A stretch of 33,658 nucleotides of DNA, taken from assembly GCA_014896635.1 (NCBI GenBank), contig JADBKA010000018.1:1-33658 (forward strand), given 5' to 3'. A model generated the notes under the pieces. That model did not search any database, was not told the origin of the DNA, and saw only the letters and a program-made list of their open reading frames with translations. Within the stretch, counting starts at the first letter, position 1, and the number at the start of each line of letters is the position of its first letter. Source of the DNA: Ktedonobacteraceae bacterium (lineage in GTDB: Bacteria; Chloroflexota; Ktedonobacteria; Ktedonobacterales; Ktedonobacteraceae). Position numbers and translations under genes: made by a program. Of this stretch, positions 23,792 to 30,865 are shown piece after piece.

Positions 23792-24595
23792 TTATCGCTT
23801 GCGTCCCACGACAATCTGCCGTGTTCCCTTACCAAACGGCTTCCAGTCATAGCCTCCGTAAATGGCCTCGATGCTAAAGCCGCTCGCCAGGAAGAGCAGT
23901 TGCAGTTCACGTGGGAAGAAGACATGCATATCGAGCGTTGTCAGGTAACGCTCGTTCTCGCCGGTTTGGAGGAACTTTTCGTGTGTCCAGATGATATGTT
24001 GCGTCTGTTCAAACGGATCGTACTTGCGGCTGCTGTACACGAGCATAGTAAATTCGTCGTCCGGTCCGCTGAGTTCGTCTTCCAGGTATACGTGTGAAGG
24101 GCGGTTTAGAGCGTCGCTGAGATAGTCGATATCGGGAAGAAAGGCATCAACGACGAAGCGACCGGCGGGAGCGAGATGGTCATAGGTGTTTTTAAAGGCA
24201 GCGAGTTGCTGCTCGATCTCATAGAGATGGGAAACGGAGTTAAAGGGCAAAAAGATTAGATCAAAACTGCCTTTATTAGGAAGATCATAGTTGCACATAT
24301 CGCCTTCGTGCAGCGTCACGCGCTGCTGATGCTGCTCAGGCTCGCGGGTCAGTTTGCGCCGGTAGGCCGCAAGCATTTCCGGGGCGATATCCAGACCTTC
24401 CAGTTGAAAATTACCGGGGCCATGCAGCAATTCAATGCCAATGCGCCCGCTGCCGCAGGCCAGTTCCAGTACCCGCTGAGGCGTATAGCGCATCACCAGT
24501 TCGAGCCAGAAAGGGATATCCTGTTCTGACTGGCTCTGATATTCCAGGTCATAGTCATTGACCCGCTCGTAGAATTCTCCTACTGCGTAGGGCAT
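23792..24595 (-). CDS. Class I SAM-dependent methyltransferase
   Basis: This 267-aa protein carries the Rossmann methyltransferase core. VLELACGSGRIGIEL (42-56) is motif I, LEGLDIAPEML acidic motif II, and HEGDMCNYDL the adenine-binding turn. FDLIFLPFNSVSHL is motif IV, where the NPPY-type tetrapeptide of nucleic-acid methylases is absent, so a small-molecule target is likelier. The N-terminus, YAVGEFYERVNDYDLEY, and the C-terminal beta region are typical of this uncharacterised family. AAGGAA lies upstream of the ATG. No biosynthetic neighbour hints at the substrate. Confidence 0.88.
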   Translation of the reverse strand: MPYAVGEFYERVNDYDLEYQSQSEQDIPFWLELVMRYTPQRVLELACGSGRIGIELLHGPGNFQLEGLDIAPEMLAAYRRKLTREPEQHQQRVTLHEGDMCNYDLPNKGSFDLIFLPFNSVSHLYEIEQQLAAFKNTYDHLAPAGRFVVDAFLPDIDYLSDALNRPSHVYLEDELSGPDDEFTMLVYSSRKYDPFEQTQHIIWTHEKFLQTGENERYLTTLDMHVFFPRELQLLFLASGFSIEAIYGGYDWKPFGKGTRQIVVGRKR

Positions 24596-24689
24596 AGCGT
24601 AGTGTTTCCTTATAAAGTCAGGGCGAAAATTGCTTCTCAGAATTATTTTTTATAGCAGGGGAACCGGAGTATGCGGGGTTTCCAGGTGA

Positions 24690-24985
24690 TTCCCGATGCT
24701 CCCGGCTTGTCACCGTAGAGCTTATCGTGACGACTCCCGAAGGCTTTCGCCGAGGGCTTCTCGCAAAGCCGAACGGAATATACCCGCTTGCGGCAGTTTC
24801 ACGAAGGCTCCGTCCGAGCCTCTGTTCGTTGCAATCTCGATGGAAGGTGGTGAACGCTCTCCATGTCAACGATTGGCACACCGAACGGTTTGGTTCACTA
24901 GTGCTTTTACCCGAGGGAGCTTACCTCGGAACCGGCAAACACTATTGGGTTGTCAGTGCGCGAAGAACAGTTGTATTCTAGCAGA
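24690..24985. other. Hairpin-rich non-coding tract, possible structured RNA or decayed transposon end
   Basis: No convincing coding sequence is present, although short frames exist on both strands. Several exact local stems occur: GTCAC/GTGAC (24709-24713, 24727-24731), GGCTTT/AAAGCC (24742-24747, 24775-24780), GGCTC/GAGCC (24806-24810, 24816-24820) and CCGAGG/CCTCGG (24911-24916, 24924-24929). The density is higher than in other gaps here. The next gene's promoter begins at its end. It could be an RNA gene, a long leader or the remnant of an IS200/IS605-like element with its guide-RNA region; none can be proven from the sequence alone. Confidence 0.35.
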
Positions 24986-25014
24986 TTGACAGGGAGATGT
25001 CAAGATGGTATGCT
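24986..25014 (+). promoter_or_regulatory. Consensus promoter with overlapping dyad, leaderless
   Basis: TTGACA (24986-24991) and TATGCT (25009-25014) are 17 bp apart. The -35 box is the left half of a perfect dyad, TTGACA-GGGAGA-TGTCAA (24986-25003). Transcription is expected within about a base of the ATG at 25021, so the mRNA would be leaderless. The dyad is placed as an operator and would suit autorepression by the small DNA-binding-like product. Confidence 0.65.
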
Positions 25015-25020
25015 TTAGCC

Positions 25021-25182
25021 ATGCAAAAAGCGAAAACGATCCGCTTATCGGAACAAGACAAACAAGCAATTGCGACTATCAGAGCTTACTATGGGCTTAC
25101 CTCAGACAACGAGGCAATTCGTTTTGCCCTCTCAAAGGTCTTCAGGGAGATACAGCAAGCCTCCCAACCCAAACCCCGATAA
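25021..25182 (+). CDS. 53-aa ribbon-helix-helix-like small protein
   Basis: From the ATG at 25021 the product is 53 aa and begins with a basic strand-like segment, KAKTIRLSEQDKQAIATIR. It continues with YYGLTSDNEAIRFALSKVF and ends in a polar tail. A short strand followed by two helices with the GLTSDNEAIRFAL pattern resembles CopG/Arc-type ribbon-helix-helix repressors, which bind DNA as dimers. I cannot name the family. An in-frame start at 24997 lies inside the promoter dyad and is unlikely. No toxin-like gene follows, so an antitoxin role is unsupported; the amidase begins 110 bp downstream after a terminator. Related small proteins may accompany IS605-type elements, but that is recollection rather than evidence. 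Confidence 0.6.
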   Translation: MQKAKTIRLSEQDKQAIATIRAYYGLTSDNEAIRFALSKVFREIQQASQPKPR

Positions 25183-25206
25183 CCCGATAAGGAACGGCGC
25201 TACTCT

Positions 25207-25232
25207 CCCTATCGCTAAAGCGAAGGGTTTTA
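25207..25232 (+). terminator. Terminator after the 53-aa gene
   Basis: CCCTATCGCT (25207-25216) pairs with AGCGAAGGG (25219-25227) through a 2-nt loop, with one bulged A, and TTTTA follows. The loop is short, so the top pair probably opens. Hairpins with CGCTTTAGCG cores are also seen at ends of some IS200/IS605 elements. Confidence 0.55.
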
Positions 25233-25292
25233 CGCGCCGGTTTGATAAACAAATAGCCCAGTCGCTAAAATGTGAGAAGAGAGATATGACTC

Positions 25293-26714
25293 ATGCCTTA
25301 TGATTCGATACGCCAGGCAGCAGAAGAGATCCGGGCGGGTCTGGTTACGCCCACAGAGCTGGTTGAAGAGACGTTTGAGCGCATTACACAACTGGATGGT
25401 GAGATCCAGGCTTTTGTGACACTGATGTGCGAACAGGCATTGCAAGATGCAGAGCAAGCCGAACATGAATTACGTGTTGGCCTGTACCGGGGGCCGCTGC
25501 ATGGTATCCCGGTCGCAATAAAAGATCTGATAGCCGTCAAAGGAGTACGCACAACGGCAGGTTCGCGTGTGCTGGCCGATTATATATCTCAGGAAGACGC
25601 GACGGTAGTTGAACTCCTGCGCAAGGCCGGGGCTATTATTGTGGGCAAAACGAACACGTTTGAGTTTGCTTATGGTCCTTACGCGCCGCCGACGCGCAAC
25701 CCCTGGGATTACAGCCGCACCAGCGGGGGGTCCAGTGGCGGCTCGGCGGCGGCGGTAGCTGCCGGTATGTGTCTGGCGGCTATCGGTACGGATACCGGCG
25801 GTTCCATCCGTATTCCCTCGGCCTGCTGTGGAATCACCGGCTTTAAGCCGACCTATGGCCGCGTCAGTTGTTATGGGGTTATCCCGTTGAGCTGGTCTCT
25901 TGATCATGTGGGACCGATGGCGCGCAGTGCAGAGGACTGCGCTATTCTCTTCGATGCCATTGCCGGCTATGATCCGCGCGATCCCAACAGCGTTTCAGGT
26001 CCGCCGCTGGCGCCGGGACGCTCTGCCGCGACGTTGATAGGTGGCATGGAAAGCCGTGGGCAGCTCTCACTCCAGGGCCTCAAAATAGGTGTGCCACAGG
26101 AAAGCTTTGTCGCGCCACTCGATCCAGAGGTGCGTGCAGCCTGGCAGGGCGCGTTGCGCGTGTTGCAGGAAGAAGGAGCGGCAGTCGTCCGTGTAGAACT
26201 GCCATGCCCGACAATGGATCAGTACCGTACGATTCAAAAACCGGAAGCCTCGCTGGCGCATAGGCAGAAGGGCTGGTTTCCCGCGCGTGAAGCCCTGTAC
26301 AGCGACCTGGTACGCGAGCGACTCGCAGAAGGGCAGGCAATCACCGCCGTTGCGTATCTTCAGGCGCTGGATGACCGCCGCGCTTTCGCCAGCAGCCTGC
26401 GTGCGATTATGCGACAGGTTGATCTCTTTGTGCTGCCAACCCTGCCGCTAGCAGCTCCCCCGGTCGAGCGCATGCACCAGCAGGTTGAGATTGACGGCAC
26501 ACTCGCAGAGACGACCACGTCCCTCTTGCGCCTGACAATGCCATTTAATCTTTCAGGGCTTCCTGCCGTCTCATTTCCCTGTGGCTTTACGGCTGAAGGA
26601 CTGCCGGTAGGCTTGCAGGTAGCAGGCAAGCCGTTTGAGGACGCAACAGTTTTGCGCGTCGCGCATGCCTACCAGCAATTGACTGACTGGCACAGGCGGC
26701 AGGCGTTAACTTAA
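25293..26714 (+). CDS. Amidase signature family hydrolase (GatA-like)
   Basis: The 473-aa protein has the complete Ser-cisSer-Lys triad of amidase-signature enzymes: K77 in GIPVAIKDL, the cis-Ser S147 in GGSSGGS (145-151), and the nucleophile S171 in DTGGSIRIPS (167-176). The following CGITGFKPTYGRVS matches the conserved structural stretch. GatA itself works with gatB and gatC, which are not here, and the C-terminal half is closer to stand-alone amidases. Substrates of this family range from aryl amides to allophanate and cannot be fixed. The ATG at 25293 has only a weak purine-rich site (GAAGAGAG). A short stem with T-run follows the stop. Confidence 0.9.
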   Translation: MPYDSIRQAAEEIRAGLVTPTELVEETFERITQLDGEIQAFVTLMCEQALQDAEQAEHELRVGLYRGPLHGIPVAIKDLIAVKGVRTTAGSRVLADYISQEDATVVELLRKAGAIIVGKTNTFEFAYGPYAPPTRNPWDYSRTSGGSSGGSAAAVAAGMCLAAIGTDTGGSIRIPSACCGITGFKPTYGRVSCYGVIPLSWSLDHVGPMARSAEDCAILFDAIAGYDPRDPNSVSGPPLAPGRSAATLIGGMESRGQLSLQGLKIGVPQESFVAPLDPEVRAAWQGALRVLQEEGAAVVRVELPCPTMDQYRTIQKPEASLAHRQKGWFPAREALYSDLVRERLAEGQAITAVAYLQALDDRRAFASSLRAIMRQVDLFVLPTLPLAAPPVERMHQQVEIDGTLAETTTSLLRLTMPFNLSGLPAVSFPCGFTAEGLPVGLQVAGKPFEDATVLRVAHAYQQLTDWHRRQALT

Positions 26715-26716
26715 CA

Positions 26717-26781
26717 GAAAAAGGGGAAGTCCAGGAGGGCCTGCGCTCTCCGGTGGGATCAAAAGGGAGTCCCTTCTTTTT
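26717..26781. repeat. Repeat-like hairpin (copy G) with amidase terminator
   Basis: AAAAAGGGGAAGTCCAGGAG leads into a stem GGAGGGC/GCTCTCC (26734-26740, 26745-26751, one G-T pair, loop CTGC). AAGGG-AGT-CCCTT (26763-26775) followed by CTTTTT is a short intrinsic terminator. The layout, a flanked C/G hairpin, resembles the other GC-rich repeats, but the sequence is the most diverged, so membership is tentative. Confidence 0.4.
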
Positions 26782-26832
26782 ATCGGAAGAGGACTTTGAA
26801 GAAGTTGTCAGGAAAGAAGAAAGAGGCAAACC

Positions 26833-27690
26833 ATGCAGAGAAGAGAAGATTTAGCGACGAACAAAGAATTCCTGCGCTCCATTGCAGACAACGACTATGA
26901 AATCCCGGCAGGAATCGACCACTTCACCTTTGCAAAGGCGCTTCTGGAGAACCTTGCTTCGGTCGATAGCGAACTGCGCGACGAGTTGAGCTACATGATC
27001 CTCGCCAGTGGCATCATCGACCGGCAGAAACTGACAATCCCGCAACTGGAGAAGCTGCTGGAGAGCACGCTGGACGAAAACCATCTCTTCTACCGTATTG
27101 GCGAGGCCGGCGCGGATTCGGTCTTCATGCGCAGTTTCTCGAACCTGATCGTCGCAGCGATACTCTACACTGACACCAGAAATCCCCAGCTACCTGAAGA
27201 TGCTGTGCATAAAGTGAAAATCGCCCTGTTCGATTACGCGCGGCGAGAGAAGGACTGGCGGGGGTATGTCAGTGGAAAGGGATGGGGACACGCGATGGCG
27301 CACCTGGCCGACGCGTTGGACCAGCTTGCGCAGCATCCGGCAGCGTCGCAGGCGGAACGCGAAGAGGTCATGATGCTAGTGAGTGAACTGGCGAAGATGC
27401 CCGTTCCACTGTATAACGAAGAGGATGTGCGCCTGGCGACCATCGCCTACCATATCATTCTGGGGAAGCAGGTGGCCGAGGAGTTCCTGGAAAGCTGGCT
27501 GCAAGCGTGTTTTGTGGCGCGAGACGCCGACGTGGCATCCTGGACGAGCGCGACCAATAGCAAGAATTTTTTGCGTAGCCTGTACTTTCTGCTGCTGTGG
27601 GATAACATGGCGCTCGTGCTGGTCGAGAAAATCAGTGATCTGCTCAGGCGGCAGGACGCGGTTTACCTGGAGAAGGGTGGGGAGCAGTAA
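26833..27690 (+). CDS. DUF2785 domain protein
   Basis: This 285-aa, mostly helical protein matches the DUF2785 pattern: an N-terminal acidic helix region (FLRSIADNDYEIP), then DELSYMILASGII. The most conserved block is DWRGYVSGKGWGHAMAHLAD (140-159), with Trp, His and Asp residues that suggest a ligand or metal pocket. VRLATIAYHIIL and RSLYFLLLWDN close the fold. No biochemical function is known for the family, which occurs mainly in Firmicutes and Chloroflexota. AAAGAGGC precedes the ATG. A 9-bp tandem array starts immediately after the stop codon. Confidence 0.85.
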   Translation: MQRREDLATNKEFLRSIADNDYEIPAGIDHFTFAKALLENLASVDSELRDELSYMILASGIIDRQKLTIPQLEKLLESTLDENHLFYRIGEAGADSVFMRSFSNLIVAAILYTDTRNPQLPEDAVHKVKIALFDYARREKDWRGYVSGKGWGHAMAHLADALDQLAQHPAASQAEREEVMMLVSELAKMPVPLYNEEDVRLATIAYHIILGKQVAEEFLESWLQACFVARDADVASWTSATNSKNFLRSLYFLLLWDNMALVLVEKISDLLRRQDAVYLEKGGEQ

Positions 27691-27726
27691 GGTCGGTGAG
27701 GTCGGTGAGGTCGGTGAGGTCGGTGG
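27691..27726. repeat. Four tandem copies of a 9-bp unit after the DUF2785 stop
   Basis: GGTCGGTGA is present three times exactly (27691-27717) and a fourth time with one change (GGTCGGTGG, 27718-27726). The array begins at the first base after the TAA stop and ends 19 bp before the tRNA promoter. Confidence 0.9.
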
Positions 27727-27745
27727 GGATAGTGAGGAGAATTGC

Positions 27746-27774
27746 TTGACAGTGCTGGCTGGTGACGGTATAAT
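27746..27774 (+). promoter_or_regulatory. Perfect consensus promoter of the tRNA gene
   Basis: TTGACA (27746-27751) and TATAAT (27769-27774) are separated by 17 bp, the full sigma-70 consensus. Transcription should start near 27781, about 9 nt before the mature tRNA. Confidence 0.9.
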
Positions 27775-27789
27775 CACTTACGTCAGCAA

Positions 27790-27861
27790 GCCGGTGTAGC
27801 TCAGTGGCAGAGCAGCGGTTTTGTAAACCGCTGGCCGTCGGTTCGAATCCGACCACCGGCT
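27790..27861 (+). tRNA. tRNA-Thr (anticodon UGU)
   Basis: All four arms fold. The acceptor is GCCGGTG (27790-27796) with CACCGGC (27854-27860). The D-arm is GCTC/GAGC. The anticodon stem GCGGT/ACCGC carries loop TTTGTAA, whose positions 34-36 are TGT. A 5-nt variable loop TGGCC follows, and the T-arm is GTCGG-TTCGAAT-CCGAC. The gene is 72 nt including the discriminator T; CCA is not encoded. A run of seven T starts at the discriminator position and would terminate transcription directly after the gene, giving a monocistronic tRNA. Confidence 0.96.
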
Positions 27862-27946
27862 TTTTTTATTAGAGTTCATAATTTCTTGTCTAATTCGCTA
27901 CTACTTCCCTATTTTATATCAAATCTTTTTAAAGAGTGATTGATGT

Positions 27947-27998
27947 GGGGGGACACCCCAGACCCCGCCAGGGGGCCGGCACGGCCCCCTGGACCCCC
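27947..27998. repeat. GC-rich intergenic repeat, copy C (most complete)
   Basis: GGGGGGACACCCCAGACCCC leads to a perfect 11-bp stem CCAGGGGGCCG/CGGCCCCCTGG (27968-27978, 27982-27992, loop GCA), then ACCCCC. This copy shows all modules of the family: a GGGGACACCCC mini-palindrome, the long stem, and the closing CCCCTGGACCCCC. It lies between the tRNA and the convergent nucleotidyltransferase gene. Confidence 0.8.
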
Positions 27999-28115
27999 AC
28001 GCTAATGATCACTATTTAACCGGATCTGATATTATACGATTTTCGTTACTCAAGTATAATGGAAGTTACCACAGCTTCTGCTCTACTCGCTGGCATCACT
28101 GTGATTCCCGATTCC

Positions 28116-29351
28116 CTATGGCTGCAAGTGCTGGCGGATGGCCTGGTAGCGCGTGAGGAAGGCGTTGGGATTAAGCCGTTTGTAATGGCCTTTCCCCATC
28201 TGAGCTGCGACTTCCTGGGCGGCCTGGTCCAGTTCTTGAAGCGTGATGACCTGCTTCTGGAGCAGCAGCACCACATCCTGGAGATCGCGGGTGTTGGCGC
28301 GCTCGATTTTGGAGAGTGCGATGCTGTAGAAGTCGAAGTAGAAGACATCAATGTTCCCGTAGCGTCCGACAAAGCGCGACAGGCCCTGCCAGTTATAAGG
28401 GAGAGGAATAAAATCGGCAGGAGATGCAAACTCGATATTGATCTGAAGTTGTTGTTTCAGCTGGTGGATAGTCTGGTACATGTCGCCGCTGGCCACTTCG
28501 ACGTCAATGTCCTGTGTCGTCGCAGAAGCTGCGGGACGTATGCCGGCGTGGACAAGCGCGGCTCCCCCTACGAGATACAATCTACCGGCCTGGCGGAAGC
28601 GGCGTCCTAACTCGACCAGAAATTGCTCAATGCGCTGGCGATCTACATTCGGTCGCATGCTCATATCCGTCTCCTCCTCTATATTTTTTTCGGAAGCTGT
28701 CTCTTCGTTTATTGCTGTCAGCAGGTGTAGCGGCGATGTCTGATGAAGCCTGGCCTCTTCCTGGAAGAAGAGATGTCGTAGCTGGTTCTGCCAATCCCCA
28801 CTAAAAGTTAGAGGCAGACCACAGCGGTCCTGTTCTCGTCGTTCGAGGGCGAGGAGTCCCCATCTGCCGCCGAACGCGGAGGGAGGCGGTAAATGTCGCG
28901 TGCGCCAGAGTGAGGCAAAAGGCGCTTCAGGAAAGGCAGGTGGCCGGCCTAGAGCCAGTGTGAGACGATACCACCAGGTGCGCTGAAGATAGAGGGTTGC
29001 CAGCGTTAGCACCGAGATCTGCTCGGCTTCAGCCGGCGAACTCTGACGCAGCGCGATCTGCACGGCTTCCGCCAGTTCCGGGTGCAACAGTAGCAGAGCG
29101 ATGGTAGCGTCACGCACGCGCGCATTGGAAGCGCGCGCCAGGCGTCGTAGAAACGCGGCAGCGTCCTCCTGACTCACGGGCGATGCGGCAGGTATGCGAG
29201 CCGGCAGACCGCCCGTCAGATAGGAAATGCCCCATGCCCGCAGGTGTGAGATGAGCGCGGCCTCTTCGTCTTCCCCCTGGGAATGGAAGATTGGAACGCT
29301 GGCCGGATGCTGAGCATGCTGTGCCTGAGAGATATCTTTTTGCAAGTCCAT
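28116..29351 (-). CDS. Nucleotidyltransferase-fold protein with unknown N-terminal half
   Basis: The full frame is 411 aa. The C-terminal part (from about 232) has the nucleotidyltransferase signature: LYLVGGAALVHAG (258-270) followed by TQDIDVEV (279-286), with D281 and D283 as the metal-binding pair. This resembles the DUF6036/AbiEii-like group, some of which are toxins of toxin-antitoxin pairs. The N-terminal 225 residues are helical and unrecognised (DATIALLLLHPELAEAVQIA; LATLYLQRTWWYRL). An internal ATG (28664, M230) has a near-perfect ribosome-binding site, better than the main start at 29351, so a separate 182-aa nucleotidyltransferase is likely made from the same frame. Whether the long form is a real fusion is open. 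Confidence 0.75.
   Translation of the reverse strand: MDLQKDISQAQHAQHPASVPIFHSQGEDEEAALISHLRAWGISYLTGGLPARIPAASPVSQEDAAAFLRRLARASNARVRDATIALLLLHPELAEAVQIALRQSSPAEAEQISVLTLATLYLQRTWWYRLTLALGRPPAFPEAPFASLWRTRHLPPPSAFGGRWGLLALERREQDRCGLPLTFSGDWQNQLRHLFFQEEARLHQTSPLHLLTAINEETASEKNIEEETDMSMRPNVDRQRIEQFLVELGRRFRQAGRLYLVGGAALVHAGIRPAASATTQDIDVEVASGDMYQTIHQLKQQLQINIEFASPADFIPLPYNWQGLSRFVGRYGNIDVFYFDFYSIALSKIERANTRDLQDVVLLLQKQVITLQELDQAAQEVAAQMGKGHYKRLNPNAFLTRYQAIRQHLQP
28662..28680 (-). promoter_or_regulatory. Internal ribosome-binding site and ATG inside the nucleotidyltransferase gene
   Basis: On the minus strand GAGGAGGAG is followed by ACGGAT and ATG (28662-28664), an ideal spacing of 6 nt. A second ATG lies two codons further on. 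It sits exactly at the border between the unknown N-terminal half and the nucleotidyltransferase domain. Confidence 0.65.
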
Positions 29352-29509
29352 TGTTTTTGCCTGGTGACCGGTGAGCCACTATTATCGCAATCCGACAGTG
29401 ATTCTATCACGCTTAAAAAAGGGGCAACAGTCCAACAGTTTTCGAGAGATCAGGCAGGAAAGACAGGACTGGTTACAGGATGCATAAGAGATTCTAACAA
29501 GAGAATGAG

Positions 29510-29577
29510 CAATGGGGCGTGATAACGGAGAACTGCGCAGGACTGAGCGCAGGGAAGTTCGTTGTCAAGCCCCATTG
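29510..29577. promoter_or_regulatory. Nested palindrome between rho and the nucleotidyltransferase gene
   Basis: An outer 9-bp pair, CAATGGGGC (29510-29518) and GCCCCATTG (29569-29577), encloses an inner hairpin CTGCGC/GCGCAG (29533-29538, 29547-29552). It begins 19 bp past the rho stop on the minus strand. It may terminate rho or regulate the next gene. No T-run follows on the minus strand. Confidence 0.4.
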
Positions 29578-29596
29578 GCTCGACACAACTGGGATA

Positions 29597-30865
29597 TTAT
29601 AGAATGTTCTTGTTGAGGGTTGCCAGGAACTCCATATTGTTGCTTGTTTTGGACATGTGCTGCAACAAAGCCTCCATCGCCTCCAATGAACTGCGTCCCG
29701 GCTGATCGGCGAGGGTAGAGAACATGCGGCGCATAACGACAACGGCCCGCAGGGTCTTGTCGTCGAGCAGCAGTTCTTCGCGGCGGGTGCTGGAGAGAGA
29801 GATGTCGATGGCGGGGAAGACGCGGCGTTCGGCGAGCTTGCGGTTGAGAACCAGTTCCATGTTGCCGGTCCCTTTGAACTCTTCGTAAATCACATCATCC
29901 ATACGGCTACCCGTGTCGATCAGCGCGGTGGCGATGATCGTCAGGCTGCCTCCCTCTTCGATTTTGCGAGCGGCGCCGAAGAAGCGTTTGGGGGGGAAGA
30001 GCGCACTGGGGTCAAGACCGCCGGAGAGCGTGCGACCACTGGGCTGAACGGCCAGATTATAGGCGCGGGAGAGGCGGGTGATACTATCCAGCAGCACCAC
30101 GACGTCGCGGCCACCTTCGACCAGGCGCTTCGCACGGTCCAGCACCATCTCGGCGACGCGCGTATGGGCCTCGGTCGGCTCGTCGAATGTCGAACTGATG
30201 ACCTCCGCCTTGACCGAGCGTTTCATGTCGGTCACTTCTTCTGGGCGCTCACCGATCAGGGCGATCATCAGGTGAACATCGTCGTAGTTTGTGGTGATGG
30301 AATTGGCAATGGACTTGAGCAGCATGGTCTTGCCGGCTTTCGGGGGCGAGACGATCAGGCCGCGCTGCCCGCGCCCGATGGGAGCAACCAGGTTGATGAT
30401 GCGACCGGAGATGTTGGATGAATCGGTTTCCAGATTGAACATCTCGCGGGGAGAGATAGGCGTAAGGATATCAAAATGGGGACGGCGCTTGGCAATTTCG
30501 GGGTCCATGCCGTTGATCGCCTCAACGCGCAACAGGCCGTAATACTTCTCATTATCCTTCGGGGGGCGAATCTGCCCTGAGATCATATCGCCGTTGCGCA
30601 TCCCGAAGCGCCTGATCTGCGATTGAGAGACATAGACATCCATATTGCCTGGCAGATAGCGTTCCTGGCGCAGGAAGCCATAGCCATCTTCCACAATTTC
30701 CAGCACACCGGCACTGAAGATATTGCCCTGCTGCTCCGTGTTGATCTGGAGCAGCCTGAAGACAAGATCCTGTTTTCTCAGAGTGCTGTAGCCGGTGAGG
30801 TCGAGGTCGCGCGCGAGATCGCGCAACTCCGTTATGGTTTTGTGTTCTAGCTCAGCTATATTCAC
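29597..30865 (-). CDS. rho: Transcription termination factor Rho
   Basis: Rho is the hexameric RNA helicase that ends transcription of untranslated RNA. The 422-aa product has the N-terminal helix domain (1-48, [18 protein letters not shown]), the RNA-binding cold-shock-like domain (50-120) with GYGFLR (61-66), and the ATPase core. Core motifs are Walker A PPKAGKT (174-180), Walker B VVVLLD (255-260), the Q-loop region in [19 protein letters not shown] (283-301), and the R-loop [16 protein letters not shown] (332-347). The length matches the compact Rho type without the inserted N-terminal domain of Actinobacteria. The start is GTG at 30865, the first possible codon after an in-frame TAG, with no adjacent ribosome-binding site. 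Translation may depend on the leader structures described separately. Confidence 0.97.
   Translation of the reverse strand: MNIAELEHKTITELRDLARDLDLTGYSTLRKQDLVFRLLQINTEQQGNIFSAGVLEIVEDGYGFLRQERYLPGNMDVYVSQSQIRRFGMRNGDMISGQIRPPKDNEKYYGLLRVEAINGMDPEIAKRRPHFDILTPISPREMFNLETDSSNISGRIINLVAPIGRGQRGLIVSPPKAGKTMLLKSIANSITTNYDDVHLMIALIGERPEEVTDMKRSVKAEVISSTFDEPTEAHTRVAEMVLDRAKRLVEGGRDVVVLLDSITRLSRAYNLAVQPSGRTLSGGLDPSALFPPKRFFGAARKIEEGGSLTIIATALIDTGSRMDDVIYEEFKGTGNMELVLNRKLAERRVFPAIDISLSSTRREELLLDDKTLRAVVVMRRMFSTLADQPGRSSLEAMEALLQHMSKTSNNMEFLATLNKNIL

Noticed and set aside
24618..24989. Short frames of 84-97 codons on both strands upstream of the 53-aa gene
   Set aside because: No ribosome-binding sites or recognisable domains; the open frames coincide with stable hairpins, so a structured non-coding tract is a better reading. 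A transposase tail was considered but no transposase motif is visible.
27691..27726. CRISPR-like tandem repeat
   Set aside because: The units are 9 bp and contiguous, with no spacers and no cas genes, so it is a simple tandem array.
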